Of a DNA stretch of 64,000 nucleotides, positions 63,341-64,000 are shown piece by piece. The DNA is taken from contig CANNCO010000001.1 of assembly GCA_947503175.1 (NCBI GenBank), forward strand, positions 124,001 through 188,000, written 5' to 3'. Position numbers and translations under genes: made by a program. A model generated the notes under the pieces. The model had not been told where the DNA came from and searched no databases. It saw nothing but the letters and a program-made list of their open reading frames with translations. Position 1 is the first letter of the stretch; every line of letters starts with the position of its first letter. This stretch comes from an uncultured Paracoccaceae bacterium. GTDB lineage: Bacteria; Pseudomonadota; Alphaproteobacteria; Rhodobacterales; Rhodobacteraceae.

Positions 63341-64000
63341 TTGGGCGACTGGCTGGTCTCTCTGGAAGGTACCGATGCGGGCGCACAGCTTGCGCTGGGC
63401 CTGGCGCTGATGGCGGCCTTTCTGCATGCGCTGTTCGGTGCGCTTCAGAAGGGCAGGGTCGATCCCTGGACCTCGCGCGCCGCGATTGATGCCTCTTACG
63501 CCATGATCGCCTTGCCCTTTGCGTTGTTCGTGGTGCCGTGGCCAGAGCCGCATATGTGGCCGATCTTTGCAATCGCCTGGGTCATTCACGTGGGATACAA
63601 GCTGACGCAGGCGTCGGCTTACACCGTCGGAGCCTATACTGTTGTCTACCCGGTGGTCCGGGGGACGGGCCCGGTCTTTACCGTGATCGGGGCCGGGATT
63701 CTGTTCAACGAACATTTTGTTCTGGTTCAATGGCTTGGTGTTGCAACGCTGGTCACCGGTATCCTTGGCCTTGCGGTGTATAACCTGCGTCACATCACGC
63801 TTGACCGGGCGCGGTTGCCACTCGCCCTGGGCCTCGCCGTTCTGACCGGCGGGTTCGTCGCGCTTTACACGACATGGGACGCTTACGGGATCCGGGCGAC
63901 CGCCGATCCGTTTACCTTCATCGCGTGGTTCTTTCTGATCGACGGGATCGCATTTCCGCTGGGTTACCTCGCGATCAAACGACGTCTGCCACGCCCCTTC
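63341..64000 (+). CDS. EamA/DMT-family transporter (3' truncated by window edge)
   Basis: The visible 220 residues form several membrane segments with EamA-type motifs: LMAAFLHALFGALQKGR, GAYTVVYPVVRGTGPVFTVIGA and LFNEHFVLVQWLGVATLVTGILG. The family exports or imports small metabolites. A TTG at 63341 is the likely start, giving a leading LGDWLVSLEG; an in-frame TGA lies 12 nt upstream and no better start codon precedes the first helix. It follows ftsY by 92 nt. The C-terminus is outside the window. Confidence 0.85.
   Translation, partial: MGDWLVSLEGTDAGAQLALGLALMAAFLHALFGALQKGRVDPWTSRAAIDASYAMIALPFALFVVPWPEPHMWPIFAIAWVIHVGYKLTQASAYTVGAYTVVYPVVRGTGPVFTVIGAGILFNEHFVLVQWLGVATLVTGILGLAVYNLRHITLDRARLPLALGLAVLTGGFVALYTTWDAYGIRATADPFTFIAWFFLIDGIAFPLGYLAIKRRLPRPF

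Overview
The window looks like chromosomal DNA from an alphaproteobacterium of the Rhodobacteraceae (Roseobacter/Paracoccus type). It is GC-rich, densely coding and has mostly short intergenic gaps. Its core genes (phaZ/phaC/phaP/phaR, hflKC, purA, secG, pyrG, ftsY) resemble those of that family. No rRNA, tRNA, CRISPR array, transposase or integrase was found.

Layout. Positions 1-883 hold the 3' end of a glycogen phosphorylase gene. Positions 888-15231 are a full thiosulfate-oxidation (sox) locus. A leftward arm holds soxS, a heme-binding-type gene, soxR and soxT. A rightward arm holds soxV, soxW and soxXYZABCDEF, ending with a second YeeE/YedE transporter. An unrelated leftward gene separates soxW from soxX. 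Positions 15311-22840 hold a PhoH ATPase and the polyhydroxybutyrate genes phaZ, phaC, phaP and phaR. Two exact CTGC-N3-GCAG palindromes lie in front of phaP. Positions 22915-33268 are dominated by a leftward cluster: an amino-acid-type ABC transporter, two glutamine synthetase-family enzymes, a class I amidotransferase and an FAD oxidoreductase, which resembles gamma-glutamyl amine (Puu/Pau-like) catabolism. A DegT-family aminotransferase follows it. Positions 33416-35195 hold a TerB-like protein, a DUF1127 protein and a divergent LysR regulator. Positions 35197-36420 are a small AT-richer insert bounded by an exact 41-bp repeat of the pyrG 3' end. From 36382 to 64000 come mostly housekeeping genes: pyrG, secG, purA, thiamine pyrophosphokinase, dacB, nadD, ggt, sdaA, rpiA, gor, hflKC, a Do-type protease, a 2Fe-2S ferredoxin, purD, xseA, ftsY and a truncated EamA exporter gene.

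How the genes work together. SoxXA, SoxYZ, SoxB and SoxCD form the periplasmic multienzyme system that oxidises thiosulfate. SoxV and SoxW or SoxS supply reductant. SoxE and SoxF are accessory redox proteins. SoxR carries the two cysteines expected of a persulfide-sensing ArsR repressor, and a shared AT-rich motif lies in the two intergenic regions where it would be expected to act. The pha genes form a storage-polymer module under PhaR. The glutamine synthetase cluster probably imports and degrades a nitrogenous compound through gamma-glutamylated intermediates.

Most notable observations: the 41-bp duplication of the pyrG end around a one-gene insert; an ABC permease gene whose conserved-looking N-terminus is in frame but has no start codon; two SoxT-type transporters bracketing the sox locus; a heme-binding-type gene inside the sox regulatory arm; and the two-synthetase amine cluster. 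No wholly new system can be demonstrated from sequence alone.
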